Source of the DNA: an uncultured Colwellia sp.
Lineage (GTDB): Bacteria > Pseudomonadota > Gammaproteobacteria > Enterobacterales > Alteromonadaceae
Length of the DNA: 64,000 bases
Reading direction: 5' to 3'
NCBI GenBank assembly: GCA_913063325.1
Contig: CAJXYE010000002.1
Coordinates: 1 to 64,000, forward strand
Under the pieces are notes generated by a model. It saw only the letters and a program-made list of their open reading frames with translations, was not told where the DNA came from and ran no database searches. Position numbers and translations under genes: made by a program. This document shows positions 54,893-64,000 of this stretch, piece after piece. Every line of letters begins with the position of its first letter. Position 1 is the first letter of the stretch.

Positions 54893-56222
54893 GATTCTTG
54901 TAGTTGAAGATGATGAAGGTTTACGCGAAGCATTAGTCGATACGTTATCATTAGCCGGTCATAACTGTATAGAAGCTGATTCAGGTGAAAGTGCACTATT
55001 ATTATTGAAAAGCCATCAAGTAGATATTGTCGTTAGTGATATACAAATGGGTGGTATGTCAGGTTTATCACTACTGAAAAGTATTAAAAATCAGCAAAGT
55101 AATTTACCTGTACTTCTGATGACTGCTTATGGAACTATTGATGATGCTGTGCAAGCTATGCAGGATGGCGCATGTAACTATATTGCTAAGCCTTTTGCAC
55201 CGCAAGTATTACTCAATATGGTAAGCCAATACATTCCACCTAAAATTGTCAATAAAAAGGACCCTATAGTAGCCGATAAGCGTTCATTAGAGTTACTTAC
55301 TTTAGCTAAGAAAGTAGCCAGCACTGAAGCGTCAGTTATGATTCTTGGGCCAAGTGGCTCAGGTAAAGAGGTGTTAGCACAATATGTGCATAATCACTCC
55401 AAACGAAGTTCAGGATCCTTTATCGCAATAAACTGTGCGGCAATTCCTGAAAATATGCTTGAAGCAACATTATTTGGTTATGAAAAAGGTGCCTTTACCG
55501 GCGCAATTCAAGCTTGTCCTGGCAAGTTTGAGCAAGCGCAAGGAGGTACCATTTTACTTGATGAAATTACCGAAATGGATTTGGGCTTACAAGCCAAAAT
55601 TTTGCGGGTATTACAAGAACGTGAAGTAGAGCGTTTAGGTGGAAGAAAAACCATTAGCCTTGATGTTAGGGTTATTGCAACCAGTAATCGAGATTTAAAA
55701 GAAGCGGTAAGTGAGGGACTTTTTCGAGAAGATCTTTATTATCGCTTGAATGTATTTCCGTTAACCTGGTTACCATTATCGCAGAGAGTAGATGACATTT
55801 TTGTACTTGCAGAGCATTTAGTTTCTCGTCATTGTCAAAATAATGGCGAAAGCATTCCTGAGTTTTCAGGTGCAGCACGAAGTAAGCTTAATGCATATCA
55901 CTGGCCAGGTAATGTTCGTGAATTAGATAATGTTATCCAACGAGCACTTATTTTACATAGCAATAAACTGATTGATGCAGGTGATTTACTGATTGAGAAT
56001 TTTGATACGGCAATTATGGCAGTAGAGCCAGAAAAAGAAATTATCAAAGAAGACAAGCTCGGTAGTGAATTAAAACTACAAGAGCATCAGATTATTCTAG
56101 ATACCTTACAAGCTTGTCATGGCAGTCGTAAAGCTGTCGCTGAACGTTTAGGTATTAGCCCTCGTACGTTACGTTATAAAATAGCTAAGATGCGTGACTC
56201 AGGTATCGAAATCCCCGCTTAA
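54879..56222 (+). CDS. flrC: Sigma-54-dependent flagellar response regulator FlrC (FleR)
   Basis: A 447-residue regulator: receiver domain (1-120) with phosphoacceptor D54 (VVSDIQMGG) and acidic pair EDDEG, AAA+ domain with Walker A GPSGSGKE and the GAFTGA loop at 204-209, and a C-terminal Fis-type HTH (KAVAERLGISPRTLRYKIAKM). Phosphorylated FlrC activates sigma-54 promoters of basal body and hook genes; the sites at 31846 and 56376 are likely targets. The overlap with flrB implies coupled translation. A clear terminator follows. Confidence 0.94.
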   Translation: MTVHKILVVEDDEGLREALVDTLSLAGHNCIEADSGESALLLLKSHQVDIVVSDIQMGGMSGLSLLKSIKNQQSNLPVLLMTAYGTIDDAVQAMQDGACNYIAKPFAPQVLLNMVSQYIPPKIVNKKDPIVADKRSLELLTLAKKVASTEASVMILGPSGSGKEVLAQYVHNHSKRSSGSFIAINCAAIPENMLEATLFGYEKGAFTGAIQACPGKFEQAQGGTILLDEITEMDLGLQAKILRVLQEREVERLGGRKTISLDVRVIATSNRDLKEAVSEGLFREDLYYRLNVFPLTWLPLSQRVDDIFVLAEHLVSRHCQNNGESIPEFSGAARSKLNAYHWPGNVRELDNVIQRALILHSNKLIDAGDLLIENFDTAIMAVEPEKEIIKEDKLGSELKLQEHQIILDTLQACHGSRKAVAERLGISPRTLRYKIAKMRDSGIEIPA

Positions 56223-56227
56223 ATTTA

Positions 56228-56261
56228 TTTAAGGTTATCATTGCGGTAACCTTAAGTTTTT
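56228..56261 (+). terminator. Terminator after flrC
   Basis: TTAAGGTTA and TAACCTTAA form a 9-bp perfect stem with a 9-base loop followed by GTTTTT. Confidence 0.9.
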
Positions 56262-56375
56262 CAATTGTCACTTAAAATACAGGATGTATAATTTACATCA
56301 ATAATTGACAGATCCCTTGATGATTTAATCTTATTAAACCCTTCGATAGTACTTCATAGCTAAAATTATTTCTTT

Positions 56376-56391
56376 TGGCACTATGCTTGCA
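56376..56391 (+). promoter_or_regulatory. Sigma-54 promoter of the fliE operon
   Basis: TGGCAC-TATGC-TTGCA matches the sigma-54 consensus perfectly. It is 53 bases before fliE and just after the flrC terminator, so it should drive fliEFGHIJK. Confidence 0.92.
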
Positions 56392-56444
56392 ACCTCACTG
56401 TATATCTTGTTTAAAGTTAAAAAATTGACAAAAGTGAGCGCCTT

Positions 56445-56813
56445 ATGGATATCAAAAGTAATTCTCTCTATAGCCAAATGCAAAATATGTCTCTACAGGC
56501 CATGGGGAATAAACCACCAGCAATTGATGTTGACGCGATTGGTATCAACGGTACGGCAAGTAATAGTGTTGGTAAAATTAATGAATCTACCAGTAATTTT
56601 GGCGATATGTTAACTAGCGCACTTAACAGTGTTAATGATTTACAACAAGAGTCGGGCGCAAAGAAAAGGGCTTTTGAAATGGGCGATAGTAATGTCACGC
56701 TTGCTGAAGTAATGGTCGCCTCATCTAAATCTGGCATTGCCTTAGATGCAACAGTACAAATCCGAAATAAGTTTGTTGAAGCTTATAAAGAAATAATGAG
56801 CATGCCAGTCTAA
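56445..56813 (+). CDS. fliE: Flagellar hook-basal body protein FliE
   Basis: A 122-residue protein that joins the MS ring to the rod. The family C-terminal half is clear: FGDMLTSALNSVNDLQQESGAKKRAFEMGD, then LAEVMVASSKSGIALDATVQIRNKFVEAYKEIMSMPV. The N-terminus is longer and Asn/Ser-rich. It is first in the fliE-fliF-fliG-fliH-fliI-fliJ-fliK series, but a 198-base gap separates it from fliF. Confidence 0.95.
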   Translation: MDIKSNSLYSQMQNMSLQAMGNKPPAIDVDAIGINGTASNSVGKINESTSNFGDMLTSALNSVNDLQQESGAKKRAFEMGDSNVTLAEVMVASSKSGIALDATVQIRNKFVEAYKEIMSMPV

Positions 56814-57011
56814 TTTGTTGGCCTAAATCATTTATAACAGCGTTACTTTTTAGTTAAGGTAAGAGCGGAATAGGCAAGCTGTTGTATATATTCATCAATC
56901 AAGTGCCTTGTTAGAATTGATTTATCCTCAGTTAAATCTGAGTCTATAAAATAGTTCCCCCTCGATTAATTTGTAAAATTTGTCTTAAAAACAGTACAGC
57001 GGAGAAGTGAA

Positions 57012-58748
57012 GTGTCTGATACAAACGCAATGGTTACAGCTGATAGTAGTAGCGACATGCTCGCTAGCGAAGCTGATAATGCGGGTATGGAAGAGCAAAA
57101 GTCAGGAATGTCTGCTTCTTTAGGTAATGTAGATATTTTACGCCAAATCACTATAGTCGTTGCTTTAGCCATTTGTTTAGCGATTGCTGTCTTTGTTATT
57201 ATGCTTGCCAATGAGCCAGAATACCGTTTCCTAACTAAGCTGCCGACAAAACAATTAATTACTACTATGGACTTTCTTGATGCTAATCAAGTGGAGTACA
57301 GTCAAGCAAATAACACCATTTCAGTACCTGTTGATGAGTATCAACATATTAAGCTATTGTTGGCTCGAGAAGGGTTAGCAGAGGAGCCTTCACAGGGTGA
57401 AGATATCTTAATGAAAGATATGGGCTTTGGTGTTAGCCAGCGCCTTGAGCGAGAAAGATTAAAATATGGTAGAGAGCAGCAAATCGCTAGTACGATAGAG
57501 CAGTTACAAAGTATCAGCCGAGCTAGAATATTACTGGCTATTCCACGTGAAAATATATTTGCCCGTCGAGAAAAAAATCCTTCAGCGACCGTAGTACTTA
57601 ACATGCAACGCGGTAAGCATCTATCGGAAGAGGAAGTTGATGCGGTAGTAGATATTGTCGCTTCAGCAGTACAGGGTTTAACGCCTAATCGCGTTACTGT
57701 TACCGATCAAAATGGCCGTTTACTCAATTCTGGCTCACAAGACTCTATTTCATCTCGCTCGCGAAAAGAGTTTGAGATTGAACAAAAACGTGAACAAGAA
57801 TATCTGAATAAAATTGACAGTATTCTTATTCCTGTTGTTGGTTTAGGTAACTATACTGCACAAGTTGATGTCACCATGGACTTTACCAATGTCGAAGAAA
57901 CACAGCGTCGATATAACTCTGATTTACCTGCACTACGCAGTGAAATGAGCGTTGAGACCAGTAATATAGGTGGTGCCTTAGGTGGCATTCCAGGGGCCTT
58001 AACAAATCAACCTCCGATTGAATCAGCTATTCCAGAAAATGCAGGCGGCGGTCAAAAGAAAAGCATGCCGAGTCGTAAACATTCGGAGTCGACTAAAAAT
58101 TATGAACTTGATGAAGCGATCAGCCATACTAAACAACAAGCAGGTGTTGTTAGACGCGTTAGCGTTTCTGTCGCCCTTGATTATGTAGCAGGTACTGCAC
58201 CAGCACCCGTTGAAGGGGAGACAAATACACCGGCAGTAGACTTAGTGCCCCGTTCAGCGGCTGAAACTGCTAGTATACGTCGTCTTTTACAGGGGAGTAT
58301 TGGTTTTGACTTACAACGTGGTGATGTTTTAGAGGTTGTCACTATTCCCTTTAATCGCCCTGATTTTGGCGTAGTAGTAGAATTACCTATTTGGCAACAA
58401 CCATGGTTTGTTAAAGTACTTAAATTAGTATTGGGCGCTTTGGTTATTATTGTTTTAATCCTAGCGGTTGTTCGCCCTATGCTGAAACGTTTAATCTACC
58501 CAGACCAAACGCCTGATGATTATGGTGATAAGTCACTTGATGGTCATATTGACTTAGGTGATGAAACTATGGATATGTTGACGTCAGATTTTGATGCTGG
58601 CGCGGTAGGTTTTGCCCCAGATGGCAGTTTACAATTACCTGATCTTCATCGAGATGAAGATGTATTAAAAGCGGTTCGAGCGTTAGTCGCCAATGAGCCA
58701 GAATTATCATCGCAAGTAGTGAAAAGTTGGTTGAACGAAGATGAGTGA
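57012..58748 (+). CDS. fliF: Flagellar MS-ring protein FliF
   Basis: A 578-residue inner membrane protein with two membrane segments (about 45-68 and 475-495) and a large periplasmic ring-building part between them (EYRFLTKLPTKQLITTMDFLDANQVEY, then ARILLAIPRENIFARREKNPSATVVLNM). The acidic C-terminal tail (ALVANEPELSSQVVKSWLNEDE) binds FliG. The start is GTG with GGAGAAG upstream. It overlaps fliG by 8 bases. Confidence 0.95.
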   Translation: MSDTNAMVTADSSSDMLASEADNAGMEEQKSGMSASLGNVDILRQITIVVALAICLAIAVFVIMLANEPEYRFLTKLPTKQLITTMDFLDANQVEYSQANNTISVPVDEYQHIKLLLAREGLAEEPSQGEDILMKDMGFGVSQRLERERLKYGREQQIASTIEQLQSISRARILLAIPRENIFARREKNPSATVVLNMQRGKHLSEEEVDAVVDIVASAVQGLTPNRVTVTDQNGRLLNSGSQDSISSRSRKEFEIEQKREQEYLNKIDSILIPVVGLGNYTAQVDVTMDFTNVEETQRRYNSDLPALRSEMSVETSNIGGALGGIPGALTNQPPIESAIPENAGGGQKKSMPSRKHSESTKNYELDEAISHTKQQAGVVRRVSVSVALDYVAGTAPAPVEGETNTPAVDLVPRSAAETASIRRLLQGSIGFDLQRGDVLEVVTIPFNRPDFGVVVELPIWQQPWFVKVLKLVLGALVIIVLILAVVRPMLKRLIYPDQTPDDYGDKSLDGHIDLGDETMDMLTSDFDAGAVGFAPDGSLQLPDLHRDEDVLKAVRALVANEPELSSQVVKSWLNEDE

Positions 58749-59796
58749 TGAAAAAGAAGTCGGCGAATTAGCCGCAGCTCCTACGGGCTTTGATGTCGAT
58801 AAATTAGAAGGTTCTGAAAAAGCGGCGATATTACTGCTTAGTCTTTCTGAAGAAGATGCAGCGCAAATTTTAAAACATCTTGAACCAAAACAAGTACAGC
58901 AAGTGGGTACTGTGATGGCGGCGATGACGGATTTTACCCAAGAAAAAATCACAGCGGTTCATAAGTTATTTATTCATGAAATACAAAACTTCTCCACTAT
59001 TGGTTTTCAAAGCGAAGAGTTTGTGCGTAAAGCTTTAACCGCTGCATTAGGTGAGGATAAAGCGGGTAACTTAATTGACCAGATAGTAATGGGCGGTGGT
59101 GCTAAGGGTTTAGATTCGCTGAAATGGATGGACTCTAAACAAGTCGCAAACATTATCCGTAATGAGCATCCTCAAATTCAAACTATTGTACTTTCGTATC
59201 TTGAACCTGAGCAGTCAGCGGAAATTATGAGTCAGTTCACCGATAAAGTTCGTTTGGACTTAATGATGCGTATAGCTAATTTAGAAGAAGTGCAACCGGC
59301 TGCCTTACAAGAGCTGAATGAGATCATGGAGAAACAGTTTGCTGGTCAAGCTGGCGCGCAAGCTGCGAAAATGGGGGGGTTAAAAGCCGCAGCTGATATC
59401 ATGAACTACCTTGAAAGTAATGTTGAAGGTATGTTGATGGACTCAATCCGTGAAAATGATGAAGAGATGAGTCAGCAAATTCAAGATTTAATGTTTGTCT
59501 TTGAAAATCTTGCCGATGTTGATGACCGTGGTATGCAAGCCATTTTACGCGAAGTTCAGCAAGAGGCCTTAATGAAAGCAATCAAAGGCACGGACGAAGC
59601 ATTAAAAGATAAAATAATGAGTAACATGTCAAAACGAGCTGCAGAAATGATGGCCGATGATTTAGAAGCAATGGGACCTGTGCGTATCAGTGAAGTTGAA
59701 GCTGCGCAAAAAGAAATACTTTCAGTTGCCCGACGATTATCTGACGCGGGTGAAATTATGCTCGGCGGCGGCGGCGGTGGTGATGAGTTCTTATAA
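58741..59796 (+). CDS. fliG: Flagellar motor switch protein FliG
   Basis: A 351-residue switch protein. Recognisable blocks are LEGSEKAAILLLSLSEEDAAQILKHL (N domain), EHPQIQTIVLSYLEPEQSAEIM (middle domain) and the charged C-terminal torque helix region (MFVFENLADVDDRGMQAILREV). It links the MS ring to the C ring and works against the stator. Unlike the enteric protein it ends in a Gly-rich tail (LGGGGGGDEFL) encoded by a GGCGGC run. The start overlaps fliF. Confidence 0.96.
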   Translation: MSDEKEVGELAAAPTGFDVDKLEGSEKAAILLLSLSEEDAAQILKHLEPKQVQQVGTVMAAMTDFTQEKITAVHKLFIHEIQNFSTIGFQSEEFVRKALTAALGEDKAGNLIDQIVMGGGAKGLDSLKWMDSKQVANIIRNEHPQIQTIVLSYLEPEQSAEIMSQFTDKVRLDLMMRIANLEEVQPAALQELNEIMEKQFAGQAGAQAAKMGGLKAAADIMNYLESNVEGMLMDSIRENDEEMSQQIQDLMFVFENLADVDDRGMQAILREVQQEALMKAIKGTDEALKDKIMSNMSKRAAEMMADDLEAMGPVRISEVEAAQKEILSVARRLSDAGEIMLGGGGGGDEFL

Positions 59797-59832
59797 TACC
59801 AATTCCAGCATAGCGTAGTAAAGGATACAACA

Positions 59833-60624
59833 ATGTCAAAACCACCAGTTCGCATTATAAAAGCGTCAGATGAAGATGTATCTGATGTTTGGTCTTTACC
59901 TAATGTGCAAGACGAACCTAGTGCTCAAGATAAAGAAAAAACAAACGCTTTTGGTAAAAGAAGTAACTGGGTATACGAGCCTCCAGAGCCAGAAGAAGCG
60001 GAGCCTCAACCATTAACCGCACAAGAAATTGAAGATATTCGTCAGGCAGCAAGTGAAGAAGGCTTTAGTCAAGGTAAAGAAGAAGGTTTTGCTAAAGGTT
60101 ATGAAGAAGGTAAAACTAAAGGCTATGAAGAAGGTCAATCGCAAGGTATTGAAGCAGGGACTGAACAAGGTTTATTACAAGGTAAAGAAGAAATTGATCA
60201 ACAAAGTACACATTGGCAGAATTTAATTGAACAATTACATCAGCCATTGGCGAGTGTGGAAAAAAATGTCGAAGAGCAATTACTTAATTTAGTTTTGCAA
60301 CTGACGGAGGCGGTGGTTTTACACGAAGCAAAAACTAACCCTGACATTTTAATGGCGGCGATTGCCACAGGTATCAAAAGTTTACCTAGTAGCGATGCAC
60401 AAACGCAAATAAGCGTAAACCCCAGTGATATTAAGCTTGTAGAAGCTCAATTTGGCGCTGATCATATTACCCAACAAGGCTGGCGTTTATTACCCGCTCC
60501 ACAGTTACCACAAGGTAGTTGTCAAATAGAAAACAGCACTTCAAATATAGACTTGCAAATGAAAGTTAGATTAAAACAAGTACTGGAACCCTTCTTGCAG
60601 GATGCCTTACATCAAAACACTTAA
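59833..60624 (+). CDS. fliH: Flagellar export ATPase regulator FliH
   Basis: A 263-residue stator-like partner of FliI. A Pro/Glu-rich N-terminus is followed by a series of GxxxG-type repeats at about 76-120 (EEGFSQGKEEGFAKGYEEG, then KTKGYEEGQSQGIEAG), the FliH helix signature, and a C-terminal domain that binds FliI. The 36-base spacer after fliG begins with TAATACCAATTCC, similar to ends of the repeat family 2. It precedes fliI by 50 bases. Confidence 0.94.
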   Translation: MSKPPVRIIKASDEDVSDVWSLPNVQDEPSAQDKEKTNAFGKRSNWVYEPPEPEEAEPQPLTAQEIEDIRQAASEEGFSQGKEEGFAKGYEEGKTKGYEEGQSQGIEAGTEQGLLQGKEEIDQQSTHWQNLIEQLHQPLASVEKNVEEQLLNLVLQLTEAVVLHEAKTNPDILMAAIATGIKSLPSSDAQTQISVNPSDIKLVEAQFGADHITQQGWRLLPAPQLPQGSCQIENSTSNIDLQMKVRLKQVLEPFLQDALHQNT

Positions 60625-60674
60625 TTTTTGAGTGTCATGTTTTTTGTCATTTTACCTTAAGGTAGCTGAACACT

Positions 60675-62024
60675 ATGGTTGATAGCTTGCGCTTAACTGA
60701 GCGCTTAAAGAAGAGTCAAGAATTTATCCATGACTTTAAAGCACCCGTTGCAGGGCGTTTAGTACGAGTTGTTGGCTTAACACTTGAGGCTGTTGGTGTT
60801 AAAGCGCATGTAGGTAGCCAGTGTCTAGTTGAGACAGCGCATGGCGACTTACTCGCTGAAGTTGTCGGTTTTGCCCAAGATATTACCTACTTAATGCCAG
60901 AAGAAAGTCTTCGTGGTGTTATGCCTGGCGCACGCGTATTGCCTATTTCAAGTAAAGCTAAGGTACCTTTATCAATGGAGTTACTCGGCCGTGTTATTAA
61001 TGGTGTCGGTAAACCACTTGACGGTAAAGGGCCGATCAAGTCAGATGATGACTACTATCATGATGCTACCCCCATTAATCCATTATCACGGCGCGCCATC
61101 ACTGAAGTACTCGATGTAGGAGTTCGCTCTATTAATAGCTTTATTAGTGTTGGTAAAGGCCAGCGTATGGGCCTTTTTGCTGGTTCAGGTGTTGGTAAAA
61201 GTGTACTGATGGGCATGATGACTAAAGGCACAACAGCTGATGTGGTTGTTGTTGGTTTAGTTGGTGAACGTGGCCGAGAAGTAAAAGAATTTATCGAAGA
61301 AATTTTAGGTGAAGAAGGGCTTAAGCGCTCTGTAGTTGTTGCTGCTCCGGCTGATAACTCACCGTTAATGCGCCTTAAAGGTTGTGAAACTGCAGTACAA
61401 ATTAGTGAGTATTTTCGCGATAAAGGCTTAAATGTCTTGTTATTGCTTGATTCATTAACACGTTACGCACAAGCACAACGTGAAATTGCTTTGGCTGTTG
61501 GTGAGCCACCAGCAACAAAAGGATATCCGCCATCAGTATTTTCAAAACTTCCTCAACTAGTTGAACGTGCCGGTAACGGTGGCGAAGGTCAGGGCTCTAT
61601 TACCGCATTTTATACGGTATTAACTGAAGGGGATGATTTACAAGATCCCATAGCCGATGCGGCCCGTGCAATTTTAGACGGTCATGTTGTATTGTCTCGA
61701 GAATTAGCTGATGCGGGACATTATCCAGCAGTAAATATTGAGGGCTCAATATCACGGGTAATGCCAATGGTCACCAGTGACGATCATCAAGAGTTAGCAA
61801 AGCAATTAAAACAAATGTATGCACTTTATCAACAGAATAAAGATCTTATCGCTATCGGTGCCTATACCAAGGGTAATGACCCTCGTATTGATCAAGCAAT
61901 AAATGTGCTACCTGTCATTAATTTCTTTTTACAGCAAAAAATTAGTGAAGTTATCCCTTATGAGCAAAGTATTTCTCAAATGAAAGAAATTATTGCAGCA
62001 GCACATGCTCATAATAATCAGTAA
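60675..62024 (+). CDS. fliI: Flagellum-specific ATPase FliI
   Basis: A 449-residue ATPase of the F1-beta/type III export family. Walker A is AGSGVGKS (about residue 169), the export-specific block GLVGERGREVKEFIEEIL follows, and Walker B is LLLLDSLTRYA. It energises or primes export of flagellar proteins with FliH and FliJ. TAAGGTAG precedes the ATG. It lies in the usual position between fliH and fliJ. Confidence 0.97.
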   Translation: MVDSLRLTERLKKSQEFIHDFKAPVAGRLVRVVGLTLEAVGVKAHVGSQCLVETAHGDLLAEVVGFAQDITYLMPEESLRGVMPGARVLPISSKAKVPLSMELLGRVINGVGKPLDGKGPIKSDDDYYHDATPINPLSRRAITEVLDVGVRSINSFISVGKGQRMGLFAGSGVGKSVLMGMMTKGTTADVVVVGLVGERGREVKEFIEEILGEEGLKRSVVVAAPADNSPLMRLKGCETAVQISEYFRDKGLNVLLLLDSLTRYAQAQREIALAVGEPPATKGYPPSVFSKLPQLVERAGNGGEGQGSITAFYTVLTEGDDLQDPIADAARAILDGHVVLSRELADAGHYPAVNIEGSISRVMPMVTSDDHQELAKQLKQMYALYQQNKDLIAIGAYTKGNDPRIDQAINVLPVINFFLQQKISEVIPYEQSISQMKEIIAAAHAHNNQ

Positions 62025-62092
62025 TCACATTTTTAGTCAAAAGCACTTAATTAAAGTGCTCAATTAAACAAATTCGAGAAAGAGTAGTCCAT

Positions 62093-62536
62093 ATGCCAAT
62101 GAAGCAACTTGATACTATTTTAAAATATGAAAAAGACAACGAGCAGCGTTGTGCCGACCAATTAAAGGTTGCTGAAAATGAGTATCGACAAAACATTAGC
62201 CGTTTACAGGGCGTTGCAGACTATCGTTTAGAGTATATGAAACGGCTAAGTGATCGAGCTCAACAAGGCTTAGATAGTGCTACCTACAGCCATTACCATG
62301 CCTTTATTGCCAAGCTTGATACCGCTTCAGCTCAGGTTGAAATAGCGACAAAACAAGCGAAAGCATTAGTAGAGCAAAGTAAGAGTATTTGGCTTAAACA
62401 GAGACAAAAAGTTAAAGCGGTAGAATTATTGCGCGATAAACGATTGAAAATAATAGCTGTGGCAGCTGAAAGATCGGAACAAAAAATGTTTGATGAAATA
62501 GCGACACAGCAATATGTTCGACGTCCTATACGCTAA
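62093..62536 (+). CDS. fliJ: Flagellar export protein FliJ
   Basis: A 147-residue coiled-coil protein that fits in the centre of the FliI hexamer. The charged N-terminus (MKQLDTILKYEKDNEQRCADQLKVAENEY) and long helical hairpin are typical. The family is weakly conserved, so the call rests on length, helix pattern and the position after fliI. A non-terminator hairpin (TAACACCG/CGGTGTTA, 62631-62663) lies between it and fliK. Confidence 0.9.
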   Translation: MPMKQLDTILKYEKDNEQRCADQLKVAENEYRQNISRLQGVADYRLEYMKRLSDRAQQGLDSATYSHYHAFIAKLDTASAQVEIATKQAKALVEQSKSIWLKQRQKVKAVELLRDKRLKIIAVAAERSEQKMFDEIATQQYVRRPIR

Positions 62537-62710
62537 CCTTCGATAAAAGTAAGTTATGCACTTAGTTCTTATCAGAACTGGAATGATTTTTGCTCTACTT
62601 TCTATAGTTAGAAATATCACCTGAGAATGATAACACCGATAATCACAGAACAGTGCGGTGTTACTCCTCTCATTAAACTATTCACATTGATTTAAGTTAT
62701 TGGGATTAAT

Positions 62711-64000
62711 ATGCAACCAGTGAACGTTTTACCTGCTTTTGTATCACAAGAGGCTGATTCAAAAGCTAAAGACTCATCAGGTACTTCGGCTGAAAGTAAT
62801 AATGATACTGACTTTTCTAGCTTAGTTGAACAACACCTACCAGAAGAAAAGAAAACGACTAGTCGAAATAAATCTTCAGCAACTGAACAATATGATACGG
62901 CAATTGAGGGTAAAACTATTGCCGCTAACGGCAAAAATAACGTAGATGAGAGTCAAGGAAGTGGCTCACCAGAGTCATCTGATAATAATACCACTAAAAA
63001 AAATGAAGCTAGCGCTTCTACAGAGGAAGGAGGTAATAACGCCGCTTTAACAGAGTCGGAACAGTTTATCTCTCTACTTTATAATAGCGACCAAACCTTA
63101 TCCCAAGCAAAAGAGACAGCCAAGCAAGGAAAAAACAAAGCAATAGTTGATTCCGAGCTAAAGCAGACAAATGAAAATGACATTAAAGCTGATACTGTGA
63201 AAAGTAAAAATAACCAGTCAGAAGTGGTTAGCAGTGATGTTGTGCATCAAGATACTCCACACCTCGAAGCTACTCATAAGTTGAAGGGTTTTTCTAAAGA
63301 TGAATTACTCGCTCGAGCTCAGATGGCAAATAGCAGTGATGCAGTGTCTAAATCAGGTGAGCAAATATTAAAAGACTATCAGCTGTCATTGCAATCACAA
63401 CAAAGCACTATTAAAAGTCAAAGCATTACCAGCGAACAATTGATGAATGTACAATTAGCTAGTGCACAGTTGAAAAATAATAAAGTCACTGATTTGGCTG
63501 CAGGTATATCACAAGCGAGTAAAAAACAGCTAACAGAGCAGGTTGATTCCGGGCTTTATCAATTACCCGTTGAGCCTATTGGTAAAGGAGATACCTCGAC
63601 TAAACAGGTGTCTATATCGTCTGAATTGTCAGCTGTGAAAGGAGACGGTAATCAAATTGATAATAAAGTAAATAAATTAAGTAAATCTCAAAACGTTCTA
63701 AGTACAGAGTTAGTAACAGAGGAAGCCGATTCACAATCAATAAAAAAGGCTAGTAGTTTACTAGAGGCTAGCCATGTTAAAGCAAATAATACCGATGCTG
63801 CGATATCGCAGTTAAGTAAAGCTAACGTAAATAAGTTGATAGCGGGTGGAAATAATCAAACGCCAGACATACTTAAAAACACCGCCAAAGAACAAGCTGT
63901 TGATACTCAGGTTAAACAGCCAGTGATGACAAATACACAATTGCAAGCATTACAACAAACTCAGGCGCAGCAAAAAGTCCAGTCAGTAAATAGTGAACAA
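62711..64000 (+). CDS. fliK: Flagellar hook-length control protein FliK (5' part)
   Basis: An open frame from an ATG at 62711 runs off the right edge (430 codons seen). The visible part is Ser, Asn, Lys and Gln-rich and looks disordered, as expected for the ruler domain of FliK; the conserved C-terminal domain that switches export specificity lies outside. The call rests on position after fliJ, composition and the family-like start MQPVNVLPAFVSQ. The length suggests a FliK larger than the enteric protein. Confidence 0.82.
   Translation, partial: MQPVNVLPAFVSQEADSKAKDSSGTSAESNNDTDFSSLVEQHLPEEKKTTSRNKSSATEQYDTAIEGKTIAANGKNNVDESQGSGSPESSDNNTTKKNEASASTEEGGNNAALTESEQFISLLYNSDQTLSQAKETAKQGKNKAIVDSELKQTNENDIKADTVKSKNNQSEVVSSDVVHQDTPHLEATHKLKGFSKDELLARAQMANSSDAVSKSGEQILKDYQLSLQSQQSTIKSQSITSEQLMNVQLASAQLKNNKVTDLAAGISQASKKQLTEQVDSGLYQLPVEPIGKGDTSTKQVSISSELSAVKGDGNQIDNKVNKLSKSQNVLSTELVTEEADSQSIKKASSLLEASHVKANNTDAAISQLSKANVNKLIAGGNNQTPDILKNTAKEQAVDTQVKQPVMTNTQLQALQQTQAQQKVQSVNSEQ

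Noticed and set aside
60058-60195. Regular repeats in fliH as a possible CRISPR or minisatellite
   Set aside because: They encode the GxxxG helix repeats normal for FliH and have no spacer structure.
62631-62663. Hairpin between fliJ and fliK as a terminator
   Set aside because: The 8-bp stem has a 17-base loop and no T-run, and fliK is expected to be cotranscribed.
1-64000. tRNA, rRNA, CRISPR, intact transposase or prophage genes
   Set aside because: None was recognised on either strand; the only mobile-type sequences are short non-coding repeats.

Overview
The window is AT-rich DNA from a motile marine gammaproteobacterium. The best fit is Alteromonadales near Colwellia or Thalassotalea, judged from Vibrio/Shewanella/Colwellia-type flagellar gene order (flgTOP, flgNMA, cheVR, flgB-L, tandem flagellins, flaG, fliD, flrABC, fliE-K), EF-P-like EfpL, and short terminal-inverted-repeat elements. 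No rRNA, tRNA, CRISPR array or intact insertion sequence was seen.

Left part (1-22 kb) is metabolic and accessory. Positions 120-9910 hold a hydroxyproline utilisation cluster: a DadA-type FAD dehydrogenase, a 4-hydroxyproline epimerase (Cys/Cys), a 2-oxoglutarate semialdehyde dehydrogenase, a POT-like transporter, a trans-3-hydroxyproline dehydratase (Cys/Thr), an M24 prolidase-type peptidase and a pyrroline-2-carboxylate reductase. A second set at 15181-17951 (M24 peptidase and FAD oxidoreductase) carries the same palindromic operator, ATTGTATACAAT, and so probably belongs to the same regulon. Together these genes look built to take up collagen-like peptides, cut them at (hydroxy)proline and feed the products to 2-oxoglutarate or proline. 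The pyrroline-4-hydroxy-2-carboxylate deaminase expected for the cis-4-hydroxy-D-proline branch is not in the window. Between and after these genes lie a ceramidase-like membrane protein, an HTH regulator, a YiaAB/PspA-like pair, a UMF1-type MFS transporter, an LpxR-like lipid A deacylase, EfpL, an M14 peptidase, two very small genes, and two families of short mobile repeats.

From 22 kb to the right edge the window is almost wholly flagellar and chemotaxis. It contains T-ring genes flgT and flgP with a decayed flgO between them; flgN-flgM-flgA divergent from cheV-cheR; rod, hook and ring genes flgBCDE and flgFGHIJ; flgK and flgL; three tandem flagellins; flaG; fliD; then a minus-strand block (unknown protein, fliT-like, fliS, unknown protein, and a flagellin carrying a zinc-metalloprotease domain); then flrA, flrB, flrC and fliE, F, G, H, I, J and the 5' part of fliK. 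Promoter-like sites match a flagellar hierarchy: sigma-54-type sites before flgF, fliE, flrB and probably the first flagellin, and textbook sigma-28 sites before flgM and the protease-flagellin.

The most striking gene is the protease-flagellin (flagellinolysin type) at 49915-51672. It has complete flagellin ends around a central HEMTH domain and its own sigma-28 promoter, so it is predicted to be built into the filament as a proteolytic surface.
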